64,000 nt of DNA from Seonamhaeicola sp. ML3. Lineage in GTDB: Bacteria > Bacteroidota > Bacteroidia > Flavobacteriales > Flavobacteriaceae. The stretch spans positions 3,100,001-3,164,000 of the forward strand of contig NZ_CP096884.1 of assembly GCF_023273855.1 (NCBI RefSeq), given 5' to 3'. Below the pieces are notes generated by a model. It worked only from the letters and a program-made list of their open reading frames with translations, was not told the origin of the DNA and searched no databases. Made by a program: the position numbers and the translations under genes. Below are positions 53,592-63,457 of this stretch, in pieces. Within the stretch, counting starts at the first letter, position 1; every line of letters begins with the position of its first letter.

Positions 53592-54341
53592 ATGCAGTAC
53601 GGAATTTGTAGTTTAAGTATAGTGCCCCTTAGGGGCGAACCTGCCAATACTAGCGAACTCGTTACCCAAGTACTTTATGGTGACCATTTTAAAGTTTTAG
53701 AACAACGTAAAAATTGGAGTAAAGTTAGATTGGCTTTCGATAAATATGAAGGTTGGATTGACAATAAACAGTATCAGGAGATTTCCCAAGATCAATATAA
53801 AGCACTTGATAAAGACACCCCTAGGCTCTCTAACGATTTGGTAGAGTTTGTCCAAAATTCCAGGGGTCAATTACACCCAATATTATTAGGTTCATCCCTA
53901 AATGCATTATCTATATTAAAACACTCTTATGATGGCAATATTATTGACGGAAAAACAGATAAAAAAAACATAATAAAAACAGCTTTCTTGTATTTAGGAA
54001 CACCTTATTTGTGGGGAGGTAAAACCCCATTCGGGATAGATTGTTCTGGTTTTACACAAATGGTCTACAAACTCAATGGATATAAACTACTAAGAGATGC
54101 ATCTCAACAAGCCACACAAGGCGAGGCCTTAAGCTTCATAGAGGAAAGTGAACCTGGTGATCTTGCATTTTTCGATAATAGCGAGGGTATAATAACCCAT
54201 GTCGGCTTAATTATGAAAGACAACTATATCATACATGCTCATGGCGAGGTAAGAATAGATAGGTTAGATCATTCAGGAATATATAATGTCGATAAGAAGA
54301 TACACACCCATAAGTTAAGAGTCATCAAAAAGGTTATATAA
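53592..54341 (+). CDS. SH3-NlpC/P60 cell-wall hydrolase
   Basis: Cleaves peptidoglycan stem peptides (D-Glu to diamino acid). 249 residues without an obvious signal peptide. An N-terminal bacterial SH3 domain (1-60, LVTQVLYGDHFKVLEQRKNWSKVRL...GWIDNKQY) is followed by a linker and the NlpC/P60 domain (about 125-245). Catalytic Cys151 lies in PFGIDCSGFTQMVYK, the His in IITHVGLIM and the third polar residue near YIIHAHGEV. It is probably co-transcribed with the thiolase gene. Confidence 0.92.
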   Translation: MQYGICSLSIVPLRGEPANTSELVTQVLYGDHFKVLEQRKNWSKVRLAFDKYEGWIDNKQYQEISQDQYKALDKDTPRLSNDLVEFVQNSRGQLHPILLGSSLNALSILKHSYDGNIIDGKTDKKNIIKTAFLYLGTPYLWGGKTPFGIDCSGFTQMVYKLNGYKLLRDASQQATQGEALSFIEESEPGDLAFFDNSEGIITHVGLIMKDNYIIHAHGEVRIDRLDHSGIYNVDKKIHTHKLRVIKKVI

Positions 54342-54349
54342 ACCTTATA

Positions 54350-54385
54350 AAAAAGGTTGATAGAAATTCTATCAACCTTTTTTTT
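54350..54385. terminator. Bidirectional terminator between NlpC and TPR genes
   Basis: AAAAAGGTTGATAGAA and its complement TTCTATCAACCTTTTT form a long stem with a very short loop, with A and T runs on both sides. It serves the convergent genes. Confidence 0.88.
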
Positions 54386-54405
54386 ATTAAGTATGTTATG
54401 AAAGT

Positions 54406-55659
54406 TTAGTTAGCCGACTCTAACTCTTCAACTTTAGCTTTCATTGCTTTGTATTTATCGGTCTCACCCAAAATACTGTATATATTCATGAGTGTTTTAG
54501 CAGCATTCAAACTCTTAGCATCAATTTCTAGTGCTTTTGATAGATAAGGAATAGCGTCTCTATAAATACCCTGTCTTTGTTCTCTTAACTCTTCGTAACG
54601 CTTATCATCAGCAGCCGAAGTACCAAGACCATTCATTTCTTCGATAATTGCACCCTCTTTAGAAAGAATTAATGCAGATAAATTAATATAAGCATTGATG
54701 TAATCAGGCTTTATCTCTATAGCTCTTTCGTAGTATTGCTTGGCCTTTTCCTTTTCATCAGAATCGGCAGCAATAACACCAAGATTGTACTGTAACTCAG
54801 CATTATCTGGAGCCATAGCGGTTGCCTCTTCCAAAAGGGCCTTAAACTTTTCGGTGTTACCCATTTTAAAATGAACATTAGCCTCAGACAACAATAAATT
54901 TACATCATCTGGACTTTCTGCCCTGGCATCCTTCATAGCCTCAATAGCCTTTTCATTATCACCTTGGCTAACATAAATAAGCGCTATATTCTTAACAATC
55001 TCAGGTTTTTTGGATTCTGAAAGTTTTTCTGAGGGATCTTTATGTGTTTTTGTCTTTACAGAAAGATCACGCATTTGTTTATTGGTAAAAAGGTCTTCTT
55101 GTCCCGTTTCATTGTTAACAGCATAATACTGAGTAGCTTTACCGGTAAAACCTAAGGCTTTAAGTTGCTCATAAATACCCAATGCACGGTCATATTCTTG
55201 AACGCTAACAGCAGTTGCTGCTGCGTAATAAAGGAATAGTGTATCTTTTTTAGTAACATTGTAAGCATTTTCAAAGTACTTCGAAGCTTTGGAATAATCT
55301 TTAGCTTCATAGGCTTTATTACCCTCTGTTAAAAGACTATTTGAGATTTCCTGTTTTAATTTCTTTTTTTCTTCTTTATAAGTGCTTTTTACCTTTTTTA
55401 AACTCGCAAGGGCTACTTTATAATCTTTTAGCTTACCCTTTCCTCCAGAATAAAACGCTTGAGCTTTCAAATAATGATATTTCTCTTTAGACTTATCATC
55501 CATTGCATCCATAAAAGCTTCGGCTTGTGTTAATGCGGTCTTTGCTTCGGAAAAATTGGCTCCTTTAATAGCTTTTTCTGCAGCTTTTAACTCTTTTTTT
55601 TGAGCAAAAGAAAAACTGCAAATTGCAAATGTTAAAGCTATAAAAATTTGTTTCTTCAT
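54406..55659 (-). CDS. Secreted TPR-repeat protein
   Basis: 417 residues with a signal peptide (QIFIALTFAICSFSFAQ). Helical repeats of the TPR type run through the protein. The clearest units are ALLTEGNKAYEAKDYSKASKYFENAY, AELQYNLGVIAADSDEKEKAKQYYERAIEIKPDYINAYINLS and PYLSKALEIDAKSLNAAKTLM. It is periplasmic and probably mediates protein contacts; no partner can be named. It lies 16 bases after gyrA on the same strand, and Flavobacteria often keep these two together. Confidence 0.88.
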   Translation of the reverse strand: MKKQIFIALTFAICSFSFAQKKELKAAEKAIKGANFSEAKTALTQAEAFMDAMDDKSKEKYHYLKAQAFYSGGKGKLKDYKVALASLKKVKSTYKEEKKKLKQEISNSLLTEGNKAYEAKDYSKASKYFENAYNVTKKDTLFLYYAAATAVSVQEYDRALGIYEQLKALGFTGKATQYYAVNNETGQEDLFTNKQMRDLSVKTKTHKDPSEKLSESKKPEIVKNIALIYVSQGDNEKAIEAMKDARAESPDDVNLLLSEANVHFKMGNTEKFKALLEEATAMAPDNAELQYNLGVIAADSDEKEKAKQYYERAIEIKPDYINAYINLSALILSKEGAIIEEMNGLGTSAADDKRYEELREQRQGIYRDAIPYLSKALEIDAKSLNAAKTLMNIYSILGETDKYKAMKAKVEELESAN

Positions 55660-55675
55660 TTTAAATTCTATTAAA

Positions 55676-58255
55676 TTAATTATCAGTGTTATCGTTATTT
55701 AGATTATTATCAAGAGTTGTGCCATCTTCAGAACCTCCTTTATTATCGGCACTTTCGATAGCTTCTGCGCCTTCAGCATTGTCTACATCATCTTCATCAT
55801 GCATTACTTTTGCAACTGCCGCTATTGAGTCTGAATTTTTTAAATTTATCAACTTCACACCTTGAGTTGCTCTTCCCATGGTTCTAAGATTGGCCATCTC
55901 TAACCTAATGGCAATACCAGATTTATTGATAATCATTAAATCATCATTATCCGTTACCGTTTTAATAGCAACTAAGCTTCCCGTCTTTTCTGTGACAGAA
56001 ATCGTTTTTACACCTTTCCCGCCTCTGTTCGTAATTCTGTATACTGCCTCTCCATCTTCTGGGTCATCAATGTAGGTTCGTTTTCCATAACCATTTTCAG
56101 ATACTACAAGTACCGTTTGTTCCTGAGGGTTTTCTACAGTAACCATACCTATTACCTCATCTTTAGGCCCCGCCAAGGTTATACCCCTAACACCTGATGC
56201 ACCACGCCCCATAGGTCTGGTTTTTGCTTCCTCAAAACGAATGGCCTTTCCAGACTTAAGTGCCAGCATTACTTCGCTATCACCAGTGGTTAATTTTGCT
56301 TCTAAAAGCTCATCGCCATCTTTTATTGTTATAGCATTAATACCATTCGTCCTTGGACGAGAATACTGCTCTAAAGACGTCTTTTTAACCTGACCGTTCT
56401 TGGTAGCCATAATCACGTAATGGCTATTGATATAGTCTGTATCCTTTAAATCCTGTGTACAGATGAACGCTTTTACCTTATCATCTTGTTCAATATTTAT
56501 AAGATTTTGTATGGCGCGCCCTTTGGAGGTTTTACTTCCTTCAGGAATTTCATAAACACGCATCCAGAAACACTTACCTTTTTGAGTAAAGAACAACATA
56601 TATTGATGATTTGTGCCAACAAATAAGTGTTCTAAGAAATCCTCATTTCGAGTGGTAGAGGCTTTTTGCCCAACGCCTCCTCTGTTTTGGGTTTTATACT
56701 CTGTTAAAGAAGTACGCTTAATGTAACCTGCATGTGAAATTGTGATAACCACTTTTTCATTAGGAATCATATCTTCGATACTCAAATCTCCACCAGCGTA
56801 TTCTATTGTAGAGCGACGCTCATCACCAAACTTATCTCTAACAACTTCCAACTCTTCTTTTATGATATTCATTCTTCGATCTTTCTTATCAAGAATATCC
56901 TTTAAATCTTCGATAGTTTTTAGTAATTCGTCGTATTCTGTACGAAGCTTATCTTGCTCTAGTCCAGTGAGTTGGCGTAACCTCATCTCAACTATTGCTT
57001 TAGCTTGAATTTCTGTAAGCTTAAAGCGTTCCATTAATTTCTCTCTCGCCTCATCTGCATTTGAAGATGCTCTTATAAGTGCAATAACTTCATCAATATT
57101 ATCTGAAGCGATTATTAAACCTTCGAGTATATGCGCTCTTTCCTCTGCTTTTCTGAGTTCATACTTGGTTCTTCTAACAACAACTTCATGCCTGTGCTCG
57201 ACGAAATAATGAATTAAATCCTTTAAGTTTAAAAGTTGCGGCCTACCATTAACTAATGCAATGTTATTTACACTAAATGAGGACTGTAGCGCAGTATATT
57301 TAAATAATTTATTTAAAACAATATTAGGAATCGCATCTCGCTTTAAAACATAAACAATACGCATTCCTTTTCTATCGGACTCATCCCTTATCGTTGAAAT
57401 ACCATCTAATTTTTTATCATTGATCAAGTCGGCAGTTTTCTTAATCATATCTGCCTTATTAACTTGATAAGGAATCTCATCGACTATGATACACTCTCTT
57501 CCATTAACTTCTTCGATATTTGCTTTGGCACGCATTACAATGCGACCTCTACCAGTATGGAAAGCTTCCTTAACACCATCGTAGCCATATATGGTTCCTC
57601 CTGTTGGGAAATCAGGAGCCTTAATGTACTGTATCAGCTCATCTATTTCAATGTCATTATTGTCTATGTAAGCAATAGTACCGTTAACAACCTCGGTAAG
57701 ATTATGTGGGGGCATGTTTGTTGCCATACCTACGGCAATACCTGATGCACCGTTAACAAGTAGATTAGGAATTCTTGTAGGTAAAACTGTTGGTTCCTGT
57801 AAGGTATCATCAAAATTTAATTTATGATCAACCGTCTCCTTTTCTATATCTGCCAACATGTCTTCAGAAATTTTCTGCATACGTGCCTCGGTGTAACGCA
57901 TCGCTGCAGGGCTATCACCGTCGATAGACCCAAAGTTCCCTTGTCCGTCAACCAATAAATAACGTAGACTCCATTCCTGAGCCATACGTACCATAGTATC
58001 ATAAACCGACGTATCTCCATGTGGATGATATTTACCTAAAACCTCACCTACTATTCTTGCAGATTTTTTATGTGCCGAATTTGCTCTTACACCCAGTTCG
58101 TGCATACCATAGAGCACACGTCTATGAACCGGTTTCAACCCGTCTCTTACATCGGGTAAAGCACGTGACACAATGACCGACATCGAATAATCGATGTAGG
58201 CTGATTTCATTTCATCTTCAATGTTAATAGGAATCAATTTTTCTCCTTCTGCCAT
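55676..58255 (-). CDS. gyrA: DNA gyrase subunit A
   Basis: ATP-dependent negative supercoiling with GyrB. 859 residues. Catalytic Tyr121 lies in AMRYTEARM. The quinolone-determining region reads [11 protein letters not shown], with Thr82 at the place of E. coli Ser83. The coiled-coil and C-gate follow, then the DNA-wrapping beta-pinwheel with the GyrA box QNRGGVGQK (near 560) and repeats such as [25 protein letters not shown]. The last 40 residues are an acidic Asn/Asp-rich tail. Start at [17 protein letters not shown] as usual. Confidence 0.97.
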   Translation of the reverse strand: MAEGEKLIPINIEDEMKSAYIDYSMSVIVSRALPDVRDGLKPVHRRVLYGMHELGVRANSAHKKSARIVGEVLGKYHPHGDTSVYDTMVRMAQEWSLRYLLVDGQGNFGSIDGDSPAAMRYTEARMQKISEDMLADIEKETVDHKLNFDDTLQEPTVLPTRIPNLLVNGASGIAVGMATNMPPHNLTEVVNGTIAYIDNNDIEIDELIQYIKAPDFPTGGTIYGYDGVKEAFHTGRGRIVMRAKANIEEVNGRECIIVDEIPYQVNKADMIKKTADLINDKKLDGISTIRDESDRKGMRIVYVLKRDAIPNIVLNKLFKYTALQSSFSVNNIALVNGRPQLLNLKDLIHYFVEHRHEVVVRRTKYELRKAEERAHILEGLIIASDNIDEVIALIRASSNADEAREKLMERFKLTEIQAKAIVEMRLRQLTGLEQDKLRTEYDELLKTIEDLKDILDKKDRRMNIIKEELEVVRDKFGDERRSTIEYAGGDLSIEDMIPNEKVVITISHAGYIKRTSLTEYKTQNRGGVGQKASTTRNEDFLEHLFVGTNHQYMLFFTQKGKCFWMRVYEIPEGSKTSKGRAIQNLINIEQDDKVKAFICTQDLKDTDYINSHYVIMATKNGQVKKTSLEQYSRPRTNGINAITIKDGDELLEAKLTTGDSEVMLALKSGKAIRFEEAKTRPMGRGASGVRGITLAGPKDEVIGMVTVENPQEQTVLVVSENGYGKRTYIDDPEDGEAVYRITNRGGKGVKTISVTEKTGSLVAIKTVTDNDDLMIINKSGIAIRLEMANLRTMGRATQGVKLINLKNSDSIAAVAKVMHDEDDVDNAEGAEAIESADNKGGSEDGTTLDNNLNNDNTDN

Positions 58256-58458
58256 AAATAAATCTATTTAATTTTAAGAGTTTTTCAAAACATGCTAATA
58301 TAATTATTTCACTAGTGTCTATAACTGATTAATGTTAGTTTTTTAAGACTATTTATTAACAATTCCGAACCCTTTTTTAGTTAATAAGTAAGTGTATTGA
58401 TATTTTGATTTTGTGAAGTTTTTTTCGTCAATTAGCGACTAACTGAGAAATTAAGGTA

Positions 58459-58467
58459 TAGTTTTTG
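58459..58467 (+). promoter_or_regulatory. Possible -7 box of clpC
   Basis: TAGTTTTTG resembles the consensus with one extra base between TA and TTTG, about 50 bases before the ATG. No -33 TTG or heat-shock operator is obvious. Confidence 0.3.
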
Positions 58468-58515
58468 CCCTTAGTTAACTATTATTAGTATTTTTAATGC
58501 AGAAAGCGGTTTATT

Positions 58516-61062
58516 ATGGATGATAATTTTTCACCAAGAGTAAAAGATGTAATTGCCTATAGCAAAGAGGAAGCATTGCGATTAGGTCATGATTTTATTG
58601 GCACTGAGCACCTAATGCTTGGACTATTGCGTGATGGAAACGGGAAAGCTATTAATATATTAAACGCCTTAGATATAGATTTAAACCATTTAAGACGTAA
58701 AGTTGAAATATTAAGCCCCGCCAACCCAAACATAGCCATAGCCTCTAACCAAAAAAAGAATTTACACCTTACAAGACAGGCAGAACGTGCTTTGAAAACC
58801 ACGTTCCTAGAGGCCAAATTATTTCAAAGTACTTCTATTAACACAGCGCATCTACTGCTGTGCATATTAAGGAATGAAAACGACCCCACTACCAAGCTTT
58901 TAAATAAGCTAAAAGTTGACTATGATAATGTTAAAGAACAATTCAAACTTATGATTACAAACGATAACGAATACATAGAACCAACATCAGAATCTTTTTC
59001 TGATGATACTCCAAACCCAGAAGATGAATCTTCTAAAGATATTTTCAACCCTCCTGCCGGCAAGTCTAATAAAAAGTCGAAAACCCCCGTTCTGGATAAT
59101 TTTGGACGTGATTTAACGGTTTTGGCTGAAGAAGGTAAGTTAGACCCTGTGGTGGGTAGAGAAAAAGAAATACAGCGTGTTTCTCAGATTTTAAGTAGAA
59201 GAAAGAAAAACAACCCGCTTTTAATTGGAGAGCCCGGTGTTGGGAAGTCTGCTATCGCTGAAGGCTTGGCACTTAGAATTGTAAAAAGAAAAGTGTCTAG
59301 AATTCTATTCAACAAACGGGTGGTTACTCTAGACCTCGCTAGTTTAGTGGCAGGCACTAAATACCGTGGACAATTCGAAGAGCGTATGAAAGCGGTTATG
59401 AACGAGCTTGAGAAGAATGATGACGTTATATTGTTCATAGATGAAATCCATACCATAGTTGGCGCAGGAGGCGCAACAGGAAGCCTAGATGCCTCTAACA
59501 TGTTTAAACCAGCATTGGCTCGTGGAGAAATTCAATGCATTGGAGCCACCACGCTTGATGAATACAGACAGTATATCGAAAAAGATGGTGCTCTAGAACG
59601 TCGCTTCCAAAAAGTTATTGTAGAACCTACAAGCGTTGAAGAAACCATTGAAATCCTCAACAACATAAAAGGAAAATACGAAGAACATCACAATGTAGAT
59701 TACACACCAGAAGCCATTGAGGCCTGTGTGAAATTAACAAATAGATATATGACTGAACGTTTCTTACCAGACAAAGCAATAGATGCTTTAGATGAAGCTG
59801 GTTCGCGTGTTCATATCACCAATATAGATGTGCCTAAACAAATTATCGAGTTAGAAAAACAACTTGAGGAAATTAAGGAAACCAAAAATGCTGTTGTAAG
59901 AAAACAAAAGTATGAAGAAGCCGCCAAGCTAAGAGATGACGAAAAACGTCTTGAAAAAGAACTGGCTATAGCACAGGAAAAATGGGAAGAGGATACGAAA
60001 CAACATCGCGAAATAGTAACCGAAGACAATGTTGCTGATGTTATTTCTATGATGACAGGTATTCCAGTTAACAAAATTGCGCAGACAGAAATCACAAAAC
60101 TATCGCAGTTACCTAACCTTATCAAAGGAAAGGTAATTGGTCAAGATGAAGCTGTTTCTAAAGTAGTTAAGGCTATTCAACGTAATCGTGCTGGGTTAAA
60201 AGACCCCAACAAACCTATTGGTTCTTTTATTTTCTTAGGACAAACTGGTGTTGGTAAAACCCAGTTGGCTAAGGTACTATCAAGAGAGTTATTTGATAGT
60301 GAAGACTCCTTGGTTAGAATCGATATGAGTGAGTACATGGAAAAGTTTGCTATTTCAAGATTAATTGGTGCACCTCCAGGTTACGTGGGCTATGAAGAAG
60401 GCGGACAATTAACAGAAAAAGTAAGACGTAAACCTTATGCTGTTATTCTTTTAGATGAAATCGAAAAAGCACACCCAGATGTATTTAATATGCTACTTCA
60501 AGTACTAGACGACGGTTATTTAACGGATAGTTTGGGCAGAAAAATAGATTTTAGAAACACCATTATTATAATGACTTCTAATATTGGAGCGAGAAAACTA
60601 AAAGATTTTGGAACTGGTGTTGGATTTGGAACTGCTGCACAAAAAGCTCAGGAAGATGCAAATGCCAGAAGCGTTATTGAAAATGCTTTAAAGAAATCGT
60701 TCGCTCCAGAATTCTTGAATAGAATTGATGATGTGGTTGTTTTCAACGCTCTTGAAAAAGAAGATATAGATAAAATTATCGATATTGAATTAGAAAAGCT
60801 ATTAGCACGTATCAAAGGGCTTGGTTATATTTTAAAATTAACCAGCGCTGCCAAAGACTACATTGCCGAGAAAGGTTTTGATAAACAATACGGTGCTCGA
60901 CCGTTAAAGAGAGCCATCCAAAAATATGTTGAAGATGCTTTAGCTGAAGAGATTGTAGCTTCTAACATTCAAGATGGCGATAGCATTAAAATTGATTTAG
61001 ACAAAGATGCCGATGAACTTAAAATCACAGTAGAAAAATCTGAAAAGCCTACTGAATCTTAG
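58516..61062 (+). CDS. clpC: ClpC-type AAA+ unfoldase
   Basis: Unfolds substrate proteins for ClpP, 848 residues. An N-terminal Clp repeat domain (1-150: FSPRVKDVIAYSKEEALRLGHDFIGTEHLMLGLL) and the first AAA+ domain (Walker A GEPGVGKSA near 238, VILFIDEIHTIVGAG). The middle domain includes a UVR-like coiled coil (VVRKQKYEEAAKLRDDEKRLEKEL). The second AAA+ domain has Walker A GQTGVGKTQ near 575. The C-terminal part ends KQYGARPLKRAIQKYVEDALAEEIV. The UVR-like M-domain supports ClpC over ClpA/ClpB. An intrinsic terminator follows. Confidence 0.95.
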   Translation: MDDNFSPRVKDVIAYSKEEALRLGHDFIGTEHLMLGLLRDGNGKAINILNALDIDLNHLRRKVEILSPANPNIAIASNQKKNLHLTRQAERALKTTFLEAKLFQSTSINTAHLLLCILRNENDPTTKLLNKLKVDYDNVKEQFKLMITNDNEYIEPTSESFSDDTPNPEDESSKDIFNPPAGKSNKKSKTPVLDNFGRDLTVLAEEGKLDPVVGREKEIQRVSQILSRRKKNNPLLIGEPGVGKSAIAEGLALRIVKRKVSRILFNKRVVTLDLASLVAGTKYRGQFEERMKAVMNELEKNDDVILFIDEIHTIVGAGGATGSLDASNMFKPALARGEIQCIGATTLDEYRQYIEKDGALERRFQKVIVEPTSVEETIEILNNIKGKYEEHHNVDYTPEAIEACVKLTNRYMTERFLPDKAIDALDEAGSRVHITNIDVPKQIIELEKQLEEIKETKNAVVRKQKYEEAAKLRDDEKRLEKELAIAQEKWEEDTKQHREIVTEDNVADVISMMTGIPVNKIAQTEITKLSQLPNLIKGKVIGQDEAVSKVVKAIQRNRAGLKDPNKPIGSFIFLGQTGVGKTQLAKVLSRELFDSEDSLVRIDMSEYMEKFAISRLIGAPPGYVGYEEGGQLTEKVRRKPYAVILLDEIEKAHPDVFNMLLQVLDDGYLTDSLGRKIDFRNTIIIMTSNIGARKLKDFGTGVGFGTAAQKAQEDANARSVIENALKKSFAPEFLNRIDDVVVFNALEKEDIDKIIDIELEKLLARIKGLGYILKLTSAAKDYIAEKGFDKQYGARPLKRAIQKYVEDALAEEIVASNIQDGDSIKIDLDKDADELKITVEKSEKPTES

Positions 61063-61086
61063 TTTAAACCCAATTAAGTATAAAAT

Positions 61087-61122
61087 AGTCCTACCTTTTT
61101 TTAAGCGTAGGACTTTTTTTTT
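61087..61122 (+). terminator. Terminator of clpC
   Basis: AGTCCTAC (61087-61094) pairs with GTAGGACT (61107-61114), followed by eight T's. Confidence 0.85.
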
Positions 61123-61179
61123 GACAGAACTGTAACAATTTGAATTTACATCAATCTATAATATAAACACTGTTTTTTT

Positions 61180-61743
61180 TTGACGCCAACCAATCTTAAT
61201 ATTGAAGATCTCATAGCTCAATGTATTTCGGGGAACCAATCCGCGCAATTGGAAGTTTACAACCTCTACTACAAAGCTATGTACAATACCGCGTTAAGAA
61301 TTGTAAAAAACAATTATGAGGCAGAAGATATCATGCAAGATTCATTTTTAACAGCTTTTACAAAATTAAACACGCTTAAGGATTTATCGATATTTGGAGC
61401 TTGGTTAAAAAAAATAGTCGTTAACAATAGTATATACCATTATAAGAAACGGTTAAAAACCAATGAAGTTCCTATTGATGATATGCTTTATAAAATTGAT
61501 AATTATAGTAACGGATTTGAAAGCAGTCAGGAGTTTACAAGTTTAAGGGCTAAACAAGTACTGGAAACCCTTGAGACCTTAAAAGATAATTACAGAATCA
61601 CATTAACCCTTAATCTTATTGAAGGTTATGACTATGAAGAAATTGGGGACATATTAAACATTTCACAAGCTAATTGTCGAACAACCATATCAAGAGCTAA
61701 AGATAGCCTTAGAAAAAAATTATTGGAGTCTGCACAGGCCTAA
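61180..61743 (+). CDS. ECF RNA polymerase sigma factor
   Basis: 187 residues. Sigma-2 region: ALRIVKNNYEAEDIMQDSFLTAFTKLNTLKDLSIFGAWLKKIVVN; sigma-4 region: ETLKDNYRITLTLNLIEGYDYEEIGDILNISQANCRTTISRAKDSLRKKL, a standard HTH. The start is a TTG after a run of ten T's, since no ATG or GTG lies upstream in frame; a shorter form is not plausible. Next come a membrane protein 10 bases on and a beta-repeat protein, so it likely governs an envelope-related regulon with the second gene as regulator. Confidence 0.9.
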   Translation: MTPTNLNIEDLIAQCISGNQSAQLEVYNLYYKAMYNTALRIVKNNYEAEDIMQDSFLTAFTKLNTLKDLSIFGAWLKKIVVNNSIYHYKKRLKTNEVPIDDMLYKIDNYSNGFESSQEFTSLRAKQVLETLETLKDNYRITLTLNLIEGYDYEEIGDILNISQANCRTTISRAKDSLRKKLLESAQA

Positions 61744-61753
61744 AATAGATGTC

Positions 61754-62320
61754 ATGAGTAAAGATAATATAGATACATTATTTAAAAGACTTGAAAACGA
61801 GTTTGATATTGAGCAACCTAGCACAAATCATACAGAACGGTTTTTGGATAAATTAAATAATAAACAAAGTAGCATTACGCTAAAAAGGGAAATCAAAAAA
61901 CAACGGTCTTTCTGGAAACCTTTCTTAAGCATAGCCGCTTCAATACTGCTATTGGTAACATTTACGGTAAACCTTAAAGCTGAAAACGAAAGAGATTTAG
62001 CTAGCGTATCCCCTAAAATGGCTGAAACACAAGACTTTTTCTTAGTATCTATTAACGAAGAATTAGATAAGCTAAAGGATGAACAGTCTCCAGAAACTAA
62101 AAAATTAATTCAAGACGCTATGAAACGAATTGAAGTTCTGGAGAACGAATATGAATCTCTAAAAACAGATTTAATAGAAAGCGGTGATGACAATCGTGTC
62201 ATTTATGCAATGATTTCCAACTTTCAAAATAGAATAGACGTCCTTAAAAACACACTTGAACAAGTAAATATCATTAAAGAATTTAAAAATCAATCACATG
62301 AAACTAAAAATACCATTTAA
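61754..62320 (+). CDS. Single-pass membrane protein, probable anti-sigma partner
   Basis: 188 residues, no named family. The N-terminal 45 residues are cytoplasmic and acidic, followed by one membrane helix (KPFLSIAASILLLVTFTVNL, about 54-73). The extracytoplasmic part is a helical coiled coil (NEELDKLKDEQ...KRIEVLENEYESLKTDLIE and MISNFQNRIDVLKNTLEQVN). Architecture and position next to the ECF factor fit an anti-sigma or sensor. No zinc-binding HxxxCxxC motif is present. It overlaps the following gene by 23 bases. Confidence 0.7.
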   Translation: MSKDNIDTLFKRLENEFDIEQPSTNHTERFLDKLNNKQSSITLKREIKKQRSFWKPFLSIAASILLLVTFTVNLKAENERDLASVSPKMAETQDFFLVSINEELDKLKDEQSPETKKLIQDAMKRIEVLENEYESLKTDLIESGDDNRVIYAMISNFQNRIDVLKNTLEQVNIIKEFKNQSHETKNTI

Positions 62321-63380
62321 GGCACTTCTGGTGTTAATTATGCTCCCAATGTTTGCTTTGGCCTCTGGTGGAGAAGGTAAATACACGAAGAAAAAAACCA
62401 TTAACAAAGAATTTAATGTTAATGACAATGCCACTCTTAAAATAAACAGCAACTATGGCAATTTAGATGTTGTTACTTGGAAAGAGAATACTATTGCTTT
62501 TGAAATTACAATAACAACTTCTGGTAATGATGAAGAAAACGTACAAGAAAAGCTAAACGGCATCACCGTGGAGTTTGATACCTCCCCTAGCCTTGTTTCC
62601 GCCAGAACCAAGTTCAACAACAGCAAATCGAATTCTTGGTGGAACTGGAACAAGAAAAACAAAGTCAGTATTAATGTCCACTATTTAGTAAAAATACCCA
62701 TAACCAATAATGTTGATTTAAATAATGATTATGGTAGCATCAATCTGGATAAACTTAAAGGAAATGCGAAGATAAGCTGTGATTATGGTAAGGTAACTGC
62801 AAAAGAGCTTTTGGGCGATGAAAACAGTTTCAACTTCGACTATTCACAAAACTGTTATTTTGAGTATATAAAAAATGGTAAAATAAATGCCGATTACAGT
62901 GGTTTCACTATTTCGAAAACAAATACCATCTCCATTAACGCAGATTACTCCAATTCTAAAATAGAATTTGCTGAAAATGTAGATTACAATTGTGATTATG
63001 GCAGCTTAAAAATTGACAAAGTCAATACACTTAATGGCAATGGGGATTACTTAACATTAGTAATTGGAGACCTATATCAAAATTTATACTTAAAAGCCGA
63101 CTATGGCGTAGTTAAAATTGCTCAAATAAATGAGAACACCAAAAATGTTTCTATCGGCGGAGACTATGTTGGCATAAAGCTAGGATACGCGCCAAACTAT
63201 AATTTCAACTTCGATATCAATCTAGATTATGCATCATTAAATAGTAGTGATTTGGAGTTTCTTTCTAAGAATATTGAATCCACATCAAAACACTACACAG
63301 GCTACCATGGAAAACCGTCTTCTGGAAACCTAATCAAAATCAATTCAGACTATGGAAATGTTTCCTTAAACAAAAATTAA
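62298..63380 (+). CDS. Secreted beta-repeat protein (DUF4097-like)
   Basis: 360 residues with a signal peptide (ALLVLIMLPMFALASGGEG). The body is a regular series of short beta repeats, each with a core of the form N/D-D-Y-G/S: SNYGNLDV, NDYGSINL, CDYGKVTA, ADYSGFTI, ADYSNSKI, CDYGSLKI, ADYGVVKI, LDYASLNS, SDYGNVSL. Spacing is about 19-25 residues. This is expected to form a flat beta-solenoid as in DUF4097 proteins. It lies in the ECF cluster by overlap, so it is probably a cell-envelope output of that system; function unknown. Confidence 0.8.
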   Translation: MKLKIPFKALLVLIMLPMFALASGGEGKYTKKKTINKEFNVNDNATLKINSNYGNLDVVTWKENTIAFEITITTSGNDEENVQEKLNGITVEFDTSPSLVSARTKFNNSKSNSWWNWNKKNKVSINVHYLVKIPITNNVDLNNDYGSINLDKLKGNAKISCDYGKVTAKELLGDENSFNFDYSQNCYFEYIKNGKINADYSGFTISKTNTISINADYSNSKIEFAENVDYNCDYGSLKIDKVNTLNGNGDYLTLVIGDLYQNLYLKADYGVVKIAQINENTKNVSIGGDYVGIKLGYAPNYNFNFDINLDYASLNSSDLEFLSKNIESTSKHYTGYHGKPSSGNLIKINSDYGNVSLNKN

Positions 63381-63407
63381 TTCATCAATCAAAAAACGAA
63401 CATCAAG

Positions 63408-63457
63408 AACCATAGAGAGAAAAGTCGCTTAAATAGTGACTTTTTTTATGGTTTCTC
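63408..63457. terminator. Bidirectional terminator at the end of the ECF cluster
   Basis: AAAGTC pairs with GACTTT around an 11-base loop, inside an outer AACCATA / TATGGTT pairing, with T and A runs. It separates convergent genes. Confidence 0.75.
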
